64,000 nucleotides of DNA from Pyronema omphalodes (GCA_024516155.1 JAJJXM010000081.1:124001-188000), one strand, 5' to 3'; positions 42,055-55,069 are shown, numbered from the stretch's first letter. Notes: a model not told the origin generated them from the sequence alone. Numbers and translations: made by a program.

Positions 42055-44280
42055 TCACATATTGGGAGCAATAGCCGAAAAATCCAACCTGGCAGGAGAT
42101 GAACCAAAAACTGCATTGGATTCCGACGGTCTATTGGAGGTTAAGACAATATCATACTGCGGCTTTGACTTTGACTGTTTTCCGTCTGTAGGAGCCCGGC
42201 TACCCCTGCGACTCGTTGCTCCACCCTCCTCCGATTCAGCCGCTTCAGCAACACTTGGATTCTTTGTCGTAGCATCGTGGTTGCTGACTGTAGACTGTCG
42301 TTTTTCTGACTGATTGACATAAACGTAATTCGGCAATACAACTGGCTGACGCAATGGCTCTGGACCCTTCTCAACATCACCTGATCCTTGGCTATTACGT
42401 TTCTTGCTCGCATCATCAACCTCTTTGATGTATGGTGTCATGGATAAACGTCCTGCCCACTTCCGTTGTCCACTCACTGTCTCATCTAAGCATCTGTAGA
42501 GCTGAGTTGCCTGGAGTCCAACAGTGTGCAGGTTGAGACGATTCAAAGGTCCATGATTATCGGAGTGAGGCGCAGGTTGAAAACCGAAGCGACGGACAGT
42601 AATCAAGAGCCATACCAGTGCACAGATAACGGGCGTAATAATCAGCACGAGAACAGATAATGCGGCGACTTCGCTGGTTTCGAGGATGATATCCGCATTT
42701 TCGTAGGGAACGACACCGTTGACGGCAGCAAGATTTGGGATGTCGAGTCCTGAATCCTTGATAGCGGAATAGAGAAGAGGAATATTACGGACGGCCTCAC
42801 GAGAGTATAAGAATGAGAGGGCAACCAGTTTGAATATATCCTCAGTCATGTTTGCCTGACTAACGTCGAATGTGCCGGCAGGTGGGTCGTAGAATACTGC
42901 TGATGCCAGACTGTTGTAACCGAGATTCCGTGTAAGTTGAACAAGTGGAGCTGTACCAAATTCTGTCGCCAAAACATCATCTCGTAGGAATTTGGAAATT
43001 CTGAGACCAGGAAGGTTTTGCAGGAGCCCGGCGTTTCTAACAGTTACACCATTAAGAGTAAATTCGTCGTGCTGAAGGCATCGAAGGCCGGGTCTTCCAC
43101 GTTTAACACGGTAGAAGCCGAATTTTCCGCCTTGGAAACGATAACCGGTTACAGATGCATTAAAGGTCGGGTTTTCTTCTGTCAGGTACCATGGATCCCT
43201 GACGTTGGTAGTCCTCTTGGTCGTGAATCTTCCGGCGGTGTAAGGTATAATGGTAAACATGTAGCCATCCCTCGCTATCTCATCAGTGCTTTGATATATT
43301 ATTTTTTTGCTAGAATCCAATTGCTGCCATGGATTGGTATTGAGGAATGGCATCATCCGCTCCTGCTCGGAAGGTGTAAATCCCTCTGCAAAACCAGGGT
43401 AAGATTCGTACCAGTCGCGATCTCCGTTGGAGTTTATGGAATACATGCTGTAGTCTGTTTTACAGTTTCCAGTAACTTTGTATAACAGCGTTGGGGCATA
43501 TTGCAAGCCCATTTCATAGCCCGTCAGATTGTAGCTATAAATATACTCCCGGGTGACATTTTCGCCAGACATTCCTTCAATTGTCTGCAATTCAACTCTG
43601 TCGGCTAGACGCATCCGGGATGTCTCGTATCTTCCCAGCGCTTGGAATCCAGCGGAGGATCGAATAGGCTTAATCTTGCTGAATGCCGTGGTATTCATGT
43701 TTGTAGAAGCCAGAACCTCCGTGAAGTTTGGGTAAAATATGCTGCCAAGACTTGCCCTAGTAGCATGGCGCTTGGTCAACTGTTTTGCGGACACCACGAA
43801 TTGCGCAGCCATAGTCGTACCAAGCACCGTTACGGCGATGAGCATCAACGCAAGCGCGGCATTAAATGTACTCCAGTCTACTTTCCGGGGAGGCTTCGGG
43901 GTCTCAGCGTTTGAGTCCTCCTGGCTCATCGGAACGTTTCCCGTCTTCTTTCGAGTGCTGAAAATTGATCGTCGAAGATAGTTCAACATCATGAGTGCTG
44001 CCGTAGTAGGATTATTTGCATTATAAAATGCCACCAACATGATGACTCGATTTCCGGAATTCTCAAGGGGAAAGTAGGCGAGGACGAGATCGATAACCAT
44101 TCGTAATACCGCCGCGAAAATGAGAGTTACAATAATCGAATAACCAACAACCCAGTAGCTGGCTTGTTTGGTTGTCACCGCGATGACTTTGATGAAAGTG
44201 CCATCTTCGTTTGGGAGGTCGAACCACTGCTTCCAATCGACAGTGTAGGTACCCGGTACGGGTTGGTTGTAGAAATCCAT
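42055..44280 (-). CDS. Large multi-pass membrane protein, unknown function (741 aa)
   Basis: Intact single exon; the ATG at 44280 (MDFYNQPVPGTYTVDWKQWF) is chosen as the first real methionine codon. Predicted TM segments: about 44-68 (WVVGYSIIVTLIFAAVLRMV), about 80-102, about 143-166 (ALALMLIAVTVLGTTMAAQF), then a roughly 390-residue outer domain with several N-glycosylation sites and cysteines, and a last TM near 555-580 (ALSVLVLIITPVICALVWLL). The cytoplasmic tail is about 160 aa and Ser/Lys-rich. The overall plan (three N-terminal helices, big extracellular domain, one C-terminal helix) is that of fungal-specific membrane proteins with no assigned function. No transporter motif or enzyme signature seen. 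Confidence 0.82.
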   Translation of the reverse strand: MDFYNQPVPGTYTVDWKQWFDLPNEDGTFIKVIAVTTKQASYWVVGYSIIVTLIFAAVLRMVIDLVLAYFPLENSGNRVIMLVAFYNANNPTTAALMMLNYLRRSIFSTRKKTGNVPMSQEDSNAETPKPPRKVDWSTFNAALALMLIAVTVLGTTMAAQFVVSAKQLTKRHATRASLGSIFYPNFTEVLASTNMNTTAFSKIKPIRSSAGFQALGRYETSRMRLADRVELQTIEGMSGENVTREYIYSYNLTGYEMGLQYAPTLLYKVTGNCKTDYSMYSINSNGDRDWYESYPGFAEGFTPSEQERMMPFLNTNPWQQLDSSKKIIYQSTDEIARDGYMFTIIPYTAGRFTTKRTTNVRDPWYLTEENPTFNASVTGYRFQGGKFGFYRVKRGRPGLRCLQHDEFTLNGVTVRNAGLLQNLPGLRISKFLRDDVLATEFGTAPLVQLTRNLGYNSLASAVFYDPPAGTFDVSQANMTEDIFKLVALSFLYSREAVRNIPLLYSAIKDSGLDIPNLAAVNGVVPYENADIILETSEVAALSVLVLIITPVICALVWLLITVRRFGFQPAPHSDNHGPLNRLNLHTVGLQATQLYRCLDETVSGQRKWAGRLSMTPYIKEVDDASKKRNSQGSGDVEKGPEPLRQPVVLPNYVYVNQSEKRQSTVSNHDATTKNPSVAEAAESEEGGATSRRGSRAPTDGKQSKSKPQYDIVLTSNRPSESNAVFGSSPARLDFSAIAPNM

Positions 44281-46190
44281 CTCCAAGGATGCGCTAACCG
44301 TTTAGAAGGAGAAGAAATGGAGGGATTAGTGATGAGTATGGCGCATGAGCTGCGTTGTCGAAATTTCGGGTATCTAACGTCAGGTCAGTTTCTCGTCCGA
44401 GTCAACTGTAAAAGTTCACCACTTACTGACCAGAAGCTCTGGTTTTGCGATGGATGTAGTTCTAAGCCCCTGTGTACAATGGAAGGAGCGCTCTTATAGA
44501 TGTGATCTCAAGTCTGTCGGACATGTCCAGAAAAAGTATTCTTCGACACCCTTTTGTCCTCTGAGGCGGGGTAAACGATCTGCACTCCTGTCTGTACTGT
44601 CACTCCAATGATAACTCAAGCCTTGCATCTGGTGGCCATACCTATAACGTGAGCGGAATACAGTTGGTGAGGCATCACCATAAATGTTGGTGTGGCTCTT
44701 TCACCAGACCGTCTTCGAATCAAATTCATCCCGGTATGCATCGGGGAACTCACCCAATAAAACCTGCTTGTGGAACGTAATGGATGCAACTTTAAAAGCA
44801 CATTACAGAAGAGAGCTCCTACTGGGTCTACTAATAGCCCTAATATCTGCGGAATTATTCGGAAATAGCTACATAGGCGAATGGACATTGAAGTTTCCGC
44901 ATGCATAAGAATACCATGCGGTTTTTTTGAGTCTAATCACTATATATTTAGAACATGGCAGACTCAAAAACCAAATTAGAGTTGACAAACACCTAAATAC
45001 ATGGCGCAGTATTCTCCATTATTCGATGGATATATTCTTAAGTATTACTAATAACAGATACATTGTGCTAATACGACTACATTCGACGATTAATTGGGCT
45101 TGGGCAATTCCCGTAGATCCGGGCCGCAGTATATCTGCTGATGACCTCTTCTTTTTGAAAGATTTTGCCGCAAATTGTCAAAATGACTGGTTTACATAGA
45201 ATTATGCCTTGTCTCCAGGGATTTGTGGATGTCTTGCCGTGCCATAGCCAAGCTCCGCCTCAACCTATACTTACGTTGTATGCTCTGTCGGGATGAATAG
45301 AATGGATAGATAGAACGCCTTGGATTTTGATATGAGATGGATAATTAGGAGCACTGAATTGCAGAATCCCATTAGCCGAACTGACACACAAACCCACCAA
45401 TATCAAGGTGCTATAAAATCAGACAAGCGCCTACATCGGCCTCCTACGACAGAGGCTACAGCAAACGACCTAAAACATGTTGCATAGAGCTGTCGAAATG
45501 TCTCGGTATGAGTTTCTCCGTGTTACTTTTCGCAGAAAGGTTTCAATCAAAAGCCTTGGTATGATTGTTTGTTGTGATGATTTGTATGGGTGTAGGGTAC
45601 GGGCACATATCAACATACATAGCCATTGTACCATCGTTCGCCAAGCCGCCAACAAATGAGACATACATTACATTGCATTGCATCCCCTGTCGGACAACCA
45701 ACCAGCGACACACGACATGATTTGTTAAATGTGAAAAGCACAATTGAAGAGCTAGTGTCGACCGAACATCATCCTCAACCTCGCTCTTTCGTGTGGAAAG
45801 GCATCCACTCTTCAGCCCATTCAGCCCATGGAAGGTGCAATCGCTTTTTCTTTTTAATGCACGTGCTGGAGCATGAACATGCTCCTGCTATTCGGCAAAT
45901 CTTGTTCCTCATGCTATGTATTGGTCCCGGGCAGGGTAATATTGGATACGTCCATCTCTCTGTTGAGAATTACGGTTCGGATCATCCCGAATTTTGGCTG
46001 GGAAAATTGATTCGCAGAATGTCTAATTCGTAATTAGATCGACGTCGCGCGTAAATCCGCGAATAATTAGCCAGCTTCTATCAATTCCCCACTAATTTGT
46101 CCGCGTAAGTACTGCTCGATGAAAAACAGTATGTACATACGTACCGAGGATTCAATTCCAGCCTCGCTGTACTTGACTCCTCTCCAGAAG
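44281..46190. other. Intergenic between divergent genes, no gene recognised
   Basis: Upstream region of both the membrane-protein gene (minus) and the FAS1 gene (plus). Short frames only; the 45626-46033 frame begins without an ATG and has no domain. Confidence 0.45.
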
Positions 46191-46196
46191 TATAAA
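46191..46196 (+). promoter_or_regulatory. TATA box of the FAS1 gene
   Basis: TATAAA 103 bp upstream of the ATG at 46294. Confidence 0.6.
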
Positions 46197-46293
46197 GGAG
46201 ACATAAAATCCCCGCTATAACTGATATCTTCGTCTGCCAAACTCCCCACTGTGCCGTACCCATCTTCCAGATACCATCCAAGAAAACTGCACA

Positions 46294-47463
46294 ATGCGTT
46301 TTTCACAGCTCTTCTTTCTTTCCCTTGCCCCGCTCATCTCTGCAAGTACAGACCTCATTAGTCGCTGTCGAGAAGTTGGCTTCGACGAATTTGCCAACCA
46401 GTTGGAGCTGTACCCAGATCTCGTCAAGCGTATTAACGACCGTTCCGACTCCAAGGTATGGGCTGTTCCAGACCATCAGGTTCTTGCAGCATTTGGCAAC
46501 AACACGAAGCTTCACAAGCGCGCACAGAACAATGTTGGTGCCCAGATCAACCACGATCCCCCATCCCCCTCTTTGAGAAGACGGAGGGGATCCAACAATA
46601 TGCCGGACAGCAACTTGCAAATTTTGTATCTCTATCTTGAGGACCCTGGATTGGTGAACCTTGGCCCCGGTCAACCCGGACGTTATGTCAGTAGATTTAC
46701 GGGAAGTGACGGAGATAGCGAGGCCACTTACAGTATTTCATCCGGTATGGGTGCTAGAACTGCCCAGGACAAAGGACCGTACAAGTTTGATAAGGGAGTT
46801 ATCTATGGTGTTGAAGAGTAAGTCATTTACAACATCCAACATATGTCTCTTGATCTCAAGTTTCTAATCAAAAACAGTTGGTTCACACTCCCAGAAGACT
46901 GGTCCACGTCAATCAAGAACGAAAACAATGCGGATAAGTTTTACAAGAACGTTGTACGCCAGGGTTTGGAACCAAAGGTCGACAAAACTCCTGCTTGCAC
47001 AGTTTTTGCCCCCGTAGACTCCGAGCGTTACAAGAACTGGATCGACGTAAGGAAACATATCATCTGCGGCTTCCTCGGACACTCCCCCGCATTGATGCCA
47101 GGAGTGACTTACACGTCAATGGCTGGTACCCCTATCAAGATTACCTGGGGTAGTGATGGTATGCGCCGTGTCAATGGACAAAAGTTCTTGACATCAGACA
47201 TCATCACACGCAATGGTGTTATGCACATGGTTGAGGCGGTTAGTTAATCCTTCCTTATTGGTTAATATACGTCAGCTAACTTGAGACATAGCCTTTTGGG
47301 TAAGTTCATTACTCAATTTAGGCGGGGTATACGCTACTGTTGATGATCGAAGCTAATTGTAGGCCGAAGTAATGATGATGAGCACGACGAACATGACGGA
47401 CATGACGGGCATGACGGAAAGGATGGACATGGAAGTTACGGTGGCTGGAAACTAATTTTGTAA
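46294..47463 (+). CDS. Secreted fasciclin (FAS1)-domain protein with HDG-repeat tail
   Basis: Four exons: 46294-46817, 46878-47238, an 8-nt microexon 47292-47299, and 47370-47463; 328 aa. Introns: GTAAGT/ACAG (60 nt), GTTAGT with GCTAAC branch (53 nt), GTAAGT with GCTAAT branch (70 nt). Signal peptide MRFSQLFFLSLAPLISAS. Two FAS1-like units are visible: the first around residues 30-185, ending with GVIYGVEDWFTLP, and the second with the conserved ACTVFAPVDSERY, then HIICGF, and the end motif NGVMHMVEAPFG. Skipping the microexon shifts the frame; including it restores the APFG expected at the end of a FAS1 domain. The tail is a DEHDEHDGHDGHDGKDGHG repeat that could bind metal. FAS1 proteins act in adhesion at the cell surface. 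No GPI signal seen. Confidence 0.85.
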
Positions 47464-50050
47464 TGATCAATGTATTGGGTAAGGATTGATGCAGGACAAG
47501 GGAAAATTATTGGGTTTATTTGCGAGGATTAATTGATAATGAATGAATGACGATGATAAATATTTGGACATTCTACTCTCCGTGCGGTTGCTGTGTGAAA
47601 GAGCCTAGCCTATTCAGGCGTAGCTGTCGATCTTCCGGGCCATGCGAGCGGGTAAATCCCGAAGCCTGGAAAATTTATTTAAACGCATCAAAATGTTGTA
47701 GAGCCTACTGATTATGTCAGTAAATTTTGCCGTTGTCATGTAGACGGTTAAAATACTGGTTCATTTATTGTACTTGGGGGCACAGGTGGATTCTCGTCCA
47801 TTCGGTTCACTTCGTGCATGCGCATGCTGTCTCCGCCCTGGTCAAAGAGCCCCACAACTCACATCGGCTGTACCGACTCCGAAAAAAACAAGGTTCAGAT
47901 ACAACCGATGTACCAAACGGAATGCAACGGATATGTACTTTCTGCATCGATCGGTTGTAGAAGCTACCACAAGTCTCTTGACAAGTGTGCAGGGTCTCAA
48001 GGCAGCAATAAAAAATTGCTGCTCTTGATAGTTGCCATGTACCTGTCAACCTCTGATTTTATTCTGCTCCTTCCGATGTTCCGACTACAGCGCACATCAG
48101 CTCTGAACTGTTCTTTCAGAAGTTGTATCCGTGTGTAGCAGGCCAAACGCATATCTCACTCAGTTGGAGATTGTAAATTAACCTTGCTTTTTATGCAGTG
48201 CCAACGGTGTGTAGACGATCGCAAGATTCCTATAGCGCAACATGTGTGGAGGTGAAGTATATCGGAGGCTGAAGTCTTTAACTATGGCGCGATAGAGTAC
48301 TTTTTGGGTTGTATAATGCGGTGTCGCACTCGTTTCCAGGGCTGAGAGGCTGAAGTTGGGAAAGCGTGGACCGCAAGCTCGTATCGGTCGCAGCTAAATC
48401 TGATCATCAGTTATCTGTTTCACATGCACATAACTGACTTGGGCAATATCCTTCTTGTGCACAAGGTATCCACACCAAACCTTATTTGACTTTTACTCGG
48501 GTGTCAAGAGAGCACAGTGGTGTAGTCCTGTGTATCTGCTGTCGGGCATCGGCACACGGAAGGACGTGGTTAACCGCCTGGCTGAGAATTTGCAGCCTTT
48601 GGTGAGAAACGAATCTGGATCTGACTGTTCAGTCTATGTCTTGCGATTTCAGTGTGCGTAACGATGAATGTTGAGATTAAGGTAAACGGGTGAAACTGGC
48701 AACGAACTACGCATAGTGTTATACGTATTTTACGCGGTCAGTGAAGGGAAGATTAAGGTAGATGGAGAGTGATGTTTGATTGGAGGCGATGACCCCGGAC
48801 GATGCTCACGCGCACTTTGCCTCTAGGCGAGTCTTGGCAACTTATTCCTGAACAAAGTGCTGTTTGTATCGCCTCCTGTACATATGGTATCAGATTGCCG
48901 ATAATTCACAACTGACCTGAGGACGAAAACGATAGGTTGAATAACATTTGAACAAACGCCCTGTCGTTCGATTCCATGTTTTTTTGAACCCCGTGGTAAT
49001 TATTCTGTGTTCTACAGGTTCACCGCTGAGGTACTTCCGTCCAATAGAGGATGTGCCACATCCGCATGTACCTTTCATCGTTACGTCTCGGAGGTTTCGA
49101 CACAAGACGCTACAATAGAAATTCCGAGCTCTCGCCCGGTTGATAGATTTCAAAATAACTTATGGTTTCAGACACAAATGAAATGTCATTGGATTAAGGT
49201 CGAATATATCATAAACGTCATGACAATCATAGTCTTGGTCTAGACTCAGATATGTTATGTCGGCATTATCTGAGCAACGCCTTGACAGGCGGCGAAATCG
49301 AATTAAGAATAATCTGGGAGACAAAAATAAAATGTCTACTTGCTACTATGTGACTAAGGACATCCCATGTATGTAGCGTAAGTGTCAGTTGTGAGACTCG
49401 GCGGCGTAGTGGGATGGCGGGTTCAAATGTTGAATATGTACATAGCAGATGCAACGGCGGCTAGTTTGCCTAAACGGTGAAAAAGAACCGGGGTCTTGTC
49501 TCTCGTTTAAGTGAAGTAAGCCTTCCTTGTAACGAAGCTGGCCTATGGTTTGAGATTGACGGATTTGGCTCACCTTGAGGCCTTGAGCCATCCGGATTTG
49601 AGTGACTCTCATTCTTCATGCTACAGGATGCGGGGAAATATTTAGGCGACATGTCTTAAAAGTCAATTGGCCGTGGAGCTAAGTAAAAGAACTTCGGGAA
49701 CGGATAATCGGGGTATCAGCCTGTCAGGCACTGGTAACCGGATTCGCCGGAATGGTTTGTATGTACTCTCCTTTAGAAATCCCCGGCAACCAAGTTGTTG
49801 GGGCACGTGAACCTATGGTAGTCACCACCATATCATCAGGCAGGGAGAATATATTGCCGAAGTGTCTTTACTTTGAATGCAGCCTTGTCTGAAGTAATGG
49901 TAATAGGCAACTACCTACAGTTAGGCAACAGGCTCAAGATCATGCGGGACAGCTCTAATCATGTGATGTCACTCGCACAAACATTGCCAAAGCACATTAT
50001 AGTGTTCAACATCGTTATATCATTATCGATAACACCTTCATCCTAGAATC
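47464..50050. other. Gene-poor interval
   Basis: Only short frames on both strands; no recognisable domain, RNA or repeat. Confidence 0.45.
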
Positions 50051-50480
50051 TCAGATTATTGTGTTCATTTCAACCAAAATTTCATACACATCCGCCATCG
50101 CCGACCCCGCTAATGCCAGATTGCGGCCCCGGCGGTAGGGCGTGCCAAGCCGGGACAGTTCAAAGCTAAGTTCACCGGATCTTTCAGCTGTTCCGGGCAC
50201 GACAGATGGAAGAGGGGTAAAAGACCGACGCGTTCCACCATCCACATCAACGGTATCGACTCAACCTCACGAGTGACAGTTCAGATGCGTTCGTCTAACA
50301 AATTAATGAGTTCGATGAGAAGTGGGCGACCGGTGAGTAGTCGAGAATTGTCTTCCGCGCTAGGAGAAAAAGCTCACGAGAAGCAATTTGTAGATTCATT
50401 GTCGGAAGGTGTTGTTTGGCCAGACCAATTTTGACGCGGTTCAGGAGGAGATGACGCTCGAAGAAGACTCTTGAATACAA
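50051..50480 (-). pseudogene. Possible gene remnant, unknown
   Basis: Two adjacent minus-strand frames look protein-like but do not join with convincing splice sites: 50480-50295 (RVFFERHLLLNRVKIGLAK ... LLARKTILDYSPVAHF) and about 50262-50051 (GTRRSFTPLPSVVPGTAERS ... RGRNLALAGSAMADVYEILV). In between, another frame reads TGRPLLIELINLLDERI then a stop. This suggests a decayed gene or an exon set I cannot resolve. Family not identified. Confidence 0.3.
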
Positions 50481-50907
50481 ATTTCACTATATTGGAGGTG
50501 TTCATTATGCCGCCCTGTCATCGAAATTGGGAATCTCGGAAAGCTCCATTGGTGCGCATTTAGCGACGGCAGAGCTAGAACTTTCCTAAGCTCAGGGTCC
50601 GTGGACGTTCAACAGAGTGCTCCGGTGATACAGCTGCGTGACCACGGACATCTAGGTGATCCGAGATTTTCTCTCCTTTCGCCGTCGCTGTTTTCTTCTC
50701 ATATTCTCTTCTTCCCCAACGTCTACTCTCCACAGAAGCACGGCTAGGGCCATCATTTCACTCTGTCACCTGGTCACGTGTGTTGGTATCACTCCCGCAC
50801 ACAGCTCTCAGCTTGAGCTATCCCTGTGCTGCTCTTCCCCTTTATTCGTTTCCCCCTTTGCAGTTCTTAGCTACTGGAGGCACCATAACCTGACTATTCG
50901 ATCCTTG

Positions 50908-51859
50908 ATGGCCACTTCATCACCCGCCATTGCCGGTACAGTTTTCTCTTACTTCTTCAGCTTCTACCACTTCTAACAAGCTATCCTCAGACCCTCAATT
51001 CCACAGCGTACCCCGACGGCAAACTACTTTAGCAGTACGCGAACAACGGCCTAAGTCTACCTGCAACGATATCGCCCGACGAGCTATGGTCAATCGACTC
51101 CGACAGGCATACGCAAAAGGAATGATTACAGAAGAAGCGCCACAGCCTCCAGCAGTGCCGACCCCAAACCGCAGCCAGAGTCGACACGGGGACCGAGAAT
51201 GGGTTCTTGTTCGTCAGGAGGAGCTTTTAGGGCTACTGGATCTTGTTGCAAAAGTGGATGCGCAGAAGCGCATACAAAAGGAGCAAGAGCAACAACCACA
51301 TGCAGTGACAACAGATGCTGCGGTAACAACGACATCAACTGCGGTGGAAAAGCTCACTAGCAGCACCGATAGCACGTGCACGGAAGACGACCCCCACCAC
51401 CGATGCGGCACTCCCACACACCGCCGACAACCTGCTGGCGACAACTACCGATTTCCAACACCCGAAAGTCGTAGGGCAGCATTATGTAGTCCGAGGGAAA
51501 TGGCACGTTACATTGAGAAGGCATCAACTGCAGCACGCGAAGCTGGTATGGCTGCAAACGAGGCCGTTGCGGCAGCTGCCAGGGCAGCTGCGAACTTGGA
51601 GCGAGTTGCTGCAGCTGCAGCTGCCGATGCTAGGTTCTCTGATAAGTGCAGAAAACGCAAGCGTACCGAGGATGGCATGCAGCCAAAGGTGGTTGTCGAG
51701 AAACTGGGCGAGTCAAATGAGAAGCCTGAAGCTGGTGGACCGTTACAGCTACAAGTACCTGTCGGAATGAGGTCTGTCGATGTGATTATTGGCGGATTCA
51801 AAGTCAGCATTAGTCTGCCAGAGCCTGAAAAGCCAGAAACAGAGAAGGAAACAGCATAG
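50908..51859 (+). CDS. Ala-rich coiled-coil protein with nuclear-type basic motif, unknown
   Basis: Two exons: 50908-50935 (MATSSPAIA) and 50991-51859, with a 55-nt intron (GTACAG donor, TTCTAACAAG branch, CTCAG acceptor). The splice supplies an ATG to a frame that otherwise begins without one; 298 aa. Features in order: Arg-rich N-terminal region (ARRAMVNRLRQAYAKG), a helical motif EWVLVRQEELLGLLDLVAKV near residue 80, a Ser/Thr-rich linker, an Ala-rich helix near 190-225 (AREAGMAANEAVAAAARAA), and KCRKRKRTED as a likely nuclear localisation signal. The C-terminal 60 residues end with a beta-type segment (SVDVIIGGFKVSISLPEPEK). No known domain; a nuclear role is only inferred from the basic motif. 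Confidence 0.75.
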
Positions 51860-54073
51860 ATATTACATATACAGGGGTTTTAATTGGCGTTGTTTTAGAT
51901 CTTTAGCGGCACTTCACTCTTCATTACTGGCGCACTGCATTTGGGGACATTTTTTGAGGACATTTTTGGCGCTTTTGCTTTATTTCTTTACTTATCATAT
52001 ATCTTGTACTTCTTACCTTTTTATATTTATGGAGGGCGGTTAGATGATCTTTCCACTGGTTTTCATTTTACTGGTTTTCATTTTTTTGTTTAACTTTATG
52101 CTAGTACCATACCTTGTCGTAGTAATATGTTGGGAGGATAATCAATCGAGATACATGTGTCCTACGAAGAAAGGCGATGAATTTTAATAACCAAAATGCA
52201 TACATTATAGACCTGCTACTTTAAACCTCTCATGAACCACTATGATTTAAAAACAGCAGCACTACTATCATTCACCAGTTCCGAGAATACCCTATTACAT
52301 CAAGCAGTCTTTCCCAGCGTCTAATATAGAGATTCCTCAACACACTGTTATTCATCACATAATTACAGCCTTATCACAGAACACTAGCTTTGTCTTTTCT
52401 CCTCGGAAGTAGGGTATTATTCCCACCCGTAAGACTCGTCATAAAATATCAATTTCGAAGCTCAAACTTCACCGCGAGGTAATATCTGAGGAGGAATTAA
52501 TAATTCCGGCTGAATTGCTGGCACCTGACTTGGCATTAATAGAGTGATATAAGATGATTGTTCACTGAAGAATCGTGAACCGTATAATGTGGCTGTATAG
52601 TGTTTTTTTTTTTTTGATTATTATTTGCCAAGGGAATTTTAAAATCTTGGGGTGTTGTATAGTCTAATGTTTTCTTGAACCAGTGAGCATTGCAGTCCGC
52701 GCCCACTCCTTGATTATGGAATATTGATATTGGCTGAGGTTGGGCCTTGGTGTGTTTGAATGTCAGGTGGATAATGTGGTTATTAACCTGTGTTGCTGTA
52801 GATTCCATAACTGGGAAATCTCAGTATCTGCTAGTTTTAACTGCAATTCTGGATTTATTGCGGTTGAATTCACATAATGGATTCTGGATGTTTTTGGAAA
52901 ACACATCGTCTGTTGACGAGATTGGAGTGATCTTCGATGACCGTCGCAACTTTTAAAGGAGCACACCCGCCTCACTCTGAACGTTGGGAAGAATAGTAAT
53001 TAATACCCCATCATCAGTGAGTGTTAAAACGTCTTCTCAAACCTGACACTCCGGATGGGTGGGTCTATCGCTAAGCATAACAAGTAACGTACCAGTGTAC
53101 AATTTCCTCCTAGATTCTCAATAAATCTCCTATGGATGCACTCCAAAAAAACACCGGCCCCGTCGTTCTCAAGGCCCATAATCCTCCATTCTACGACCAT
53201 TCTGATCCTGACCATCCTCGTCGGTCTACCATACCACCAATACTTCTAGTCTCTTTTTCCAAGATTTCCAGAAATCGGTAGACGTCACAGTGTTACACTG
53301 TATAATAGTAGCTTACGGTTAACTCAAAAAAAAAAATCAACCCAGTCAACACTTCTATTTTTTGTTCTCAAAATCGACCGTTAACCCTTGATTTATCCTG
53401 ATTTTGTGGAAACCTAGTAATCATTTCGTTATACGGGAGCAAAACCCGATTCTGTGGAACAAGCTGAGGTTTCGGCGCTATGGTAATTTGCACATTACAA
53501 ACCTGAGAGGCGCCACCTCCGGATGTCAATCTCGGGGTATATCTTGTTGCTTCGTTGACCTCTGGTTCTGGTTTACCGGTACTTGGGGTGAATTTCGGGA
53601 GATTGTTGATGATTTTGTCGGGCGTTTATAAACAGCTGTTATCTCCACATTTCGGATATTGGGGCTTGACTTTTACGTTGAGCAGAAGATAAATGAAGCT
53701 ATGTTGAACAGAAGCCTTATGAAAGACAAGGCCCCCCACGCTTACAGCAACTGAGATTTTTATTATGAAGGGTTCTGATTGGAAATAAGTACGCCGGACA
53801 TATATATGGCCATTATTGAAGTAGGTTACGGGTCAAACATGGTTTGAATGATGGATGGCTTATTTCAAGTTGCGGAAATACAAGGTGTTTCACGGCAGTG
53901 ATTGCACATGATAACAACTCTCGCGGTTAAACCCATTACCCCTAACCCTGGTCATAAATATTTTTCATTCCTCAAACTGCATTGGTATATTCTATTTACA
54001 ATTATAACTACTCGTCCTAAATCTATGATATTCCATTTCACATTAGATATTAATGAATCTCAGTCTTTAGCCC
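51860..54073. other. Intergenic, no gene recognised
   Basis: AT-rich, with homopolymer runs (T run near 52605, A run near 53325) and short frames only. Confidence 0.5.
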
Positions 54074-54667
54074 TTAAAATCCCCAGTAGTCGCGGGTCAA
54101 AAGAACGCAGTATCCTGCCATACCAGCCAACCAGGCATTGGTTCCAAAGTATCCGATCAATCTTCCGAGACCCTTTGAATCCTTGGCTCTCAAGCCAAAC
54201 TCACTGTGATATGGTCAGAATTTTACAGATATACATAACAAGCATCGGAAAACGTACACATTGGCAACTCTCAATGCAAAGAGAGTGGCACCTGCCCATG
54301 CCAGGCAGCGTCTGCTACCACCGTTGATCTCAGCTACCAAAGATAGCATCATGGCCATGGGCACATTTTCAAGATAGTTGGCATGTGCGCGGATGGCTTT
54401 GTGCAAAGGATCGGTCTCGGTGTTGGCGGAGGCATTGGTGCCTAGTGTAATACCGGTCTTTTGGCGCTGGGCGACAACACGGCCGGAAAGGAGGAGAAGA
54501 TACAAGGAGAAAGGAAGAGTGAAGATGGCAGTGGTAGCTATAATATCATTTTAGAAATGTAACAATATAAATCTAATGATGGAAAACTTACGAGCAAGCT
54601 TAAGTCCAAGACTTCCAGCGAGGGAAGATCCAGCGGGGGTGAAGTCGAAGCTGCGAGTGGCGGACAT
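54074..54667 (-). CDS. MAPEG-family membrane protein
   Basis: Three exons: 54667-54592, 54537-54258, 54203-54074; introns 54591-54538 (GTAAGT...TATAG) and 54257-54204 (GTACGT...CACAG), each 54 nt. Product 161 aa, the usual MAPEG length. Family signatures in order: first hydrophobic helix (FTLPFSLYLLLLS), RVVAQRQKTGITLG, the core LHKAIRAHANYLENVPMAMM with the characteristic R-A-H-x-N-x-x-E, LVAEINGG, then RVANVEFGL and GRLIGYFGTNAWLAGMAGY. MAPEG proteins are four-helix membrane enzymes of eicosanoid and glutathione metabolism (microsomal GST, LTC4 synthase, FLAP relatives). The fungal members are mostly uncharacterised, so the substrate is open. Confidence 0.92.
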
Positions 54668-55069
54668 ATTGGAATCACAGATAAAAGATATTCAGATGTA
54701 ATAAAAATAAAAGTAAAAAAGATACGAAAAGGGAATCAAAAAATTCCAGACGTGAAGGGGATCCGTCGCGGGCTTTTACCACCTCATCCAAGTTCCCCCA
54801 GGTTCGTCATCGCGTCCAATATCTTCCATGTACCGACGCGTTGGGCGGATAACGCGAAATATTGCAAGTTGCGGACACAGACGTCATAATCATCAAATTC
54901 GACAGAATAGCCGGCATTCAGTCTCCCAAGAAACCAGAGAACGCTTGAACCAAATAACCAAAAATCATAACCAAAAAAAAAAAAAAAAAAAAAATCAACC
55001 ATGAACGCCGAAAGAAACACCATCCCAACTTGCTAGCCAGCGCAATTCATCATAGTCCTCAAGTATTTC
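54668..55069. other. Intergenic between two minus-strand genes
   Basis: Contains a 23-A run near 54969-54993. Nothing else seen. Confidence 0.5.
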
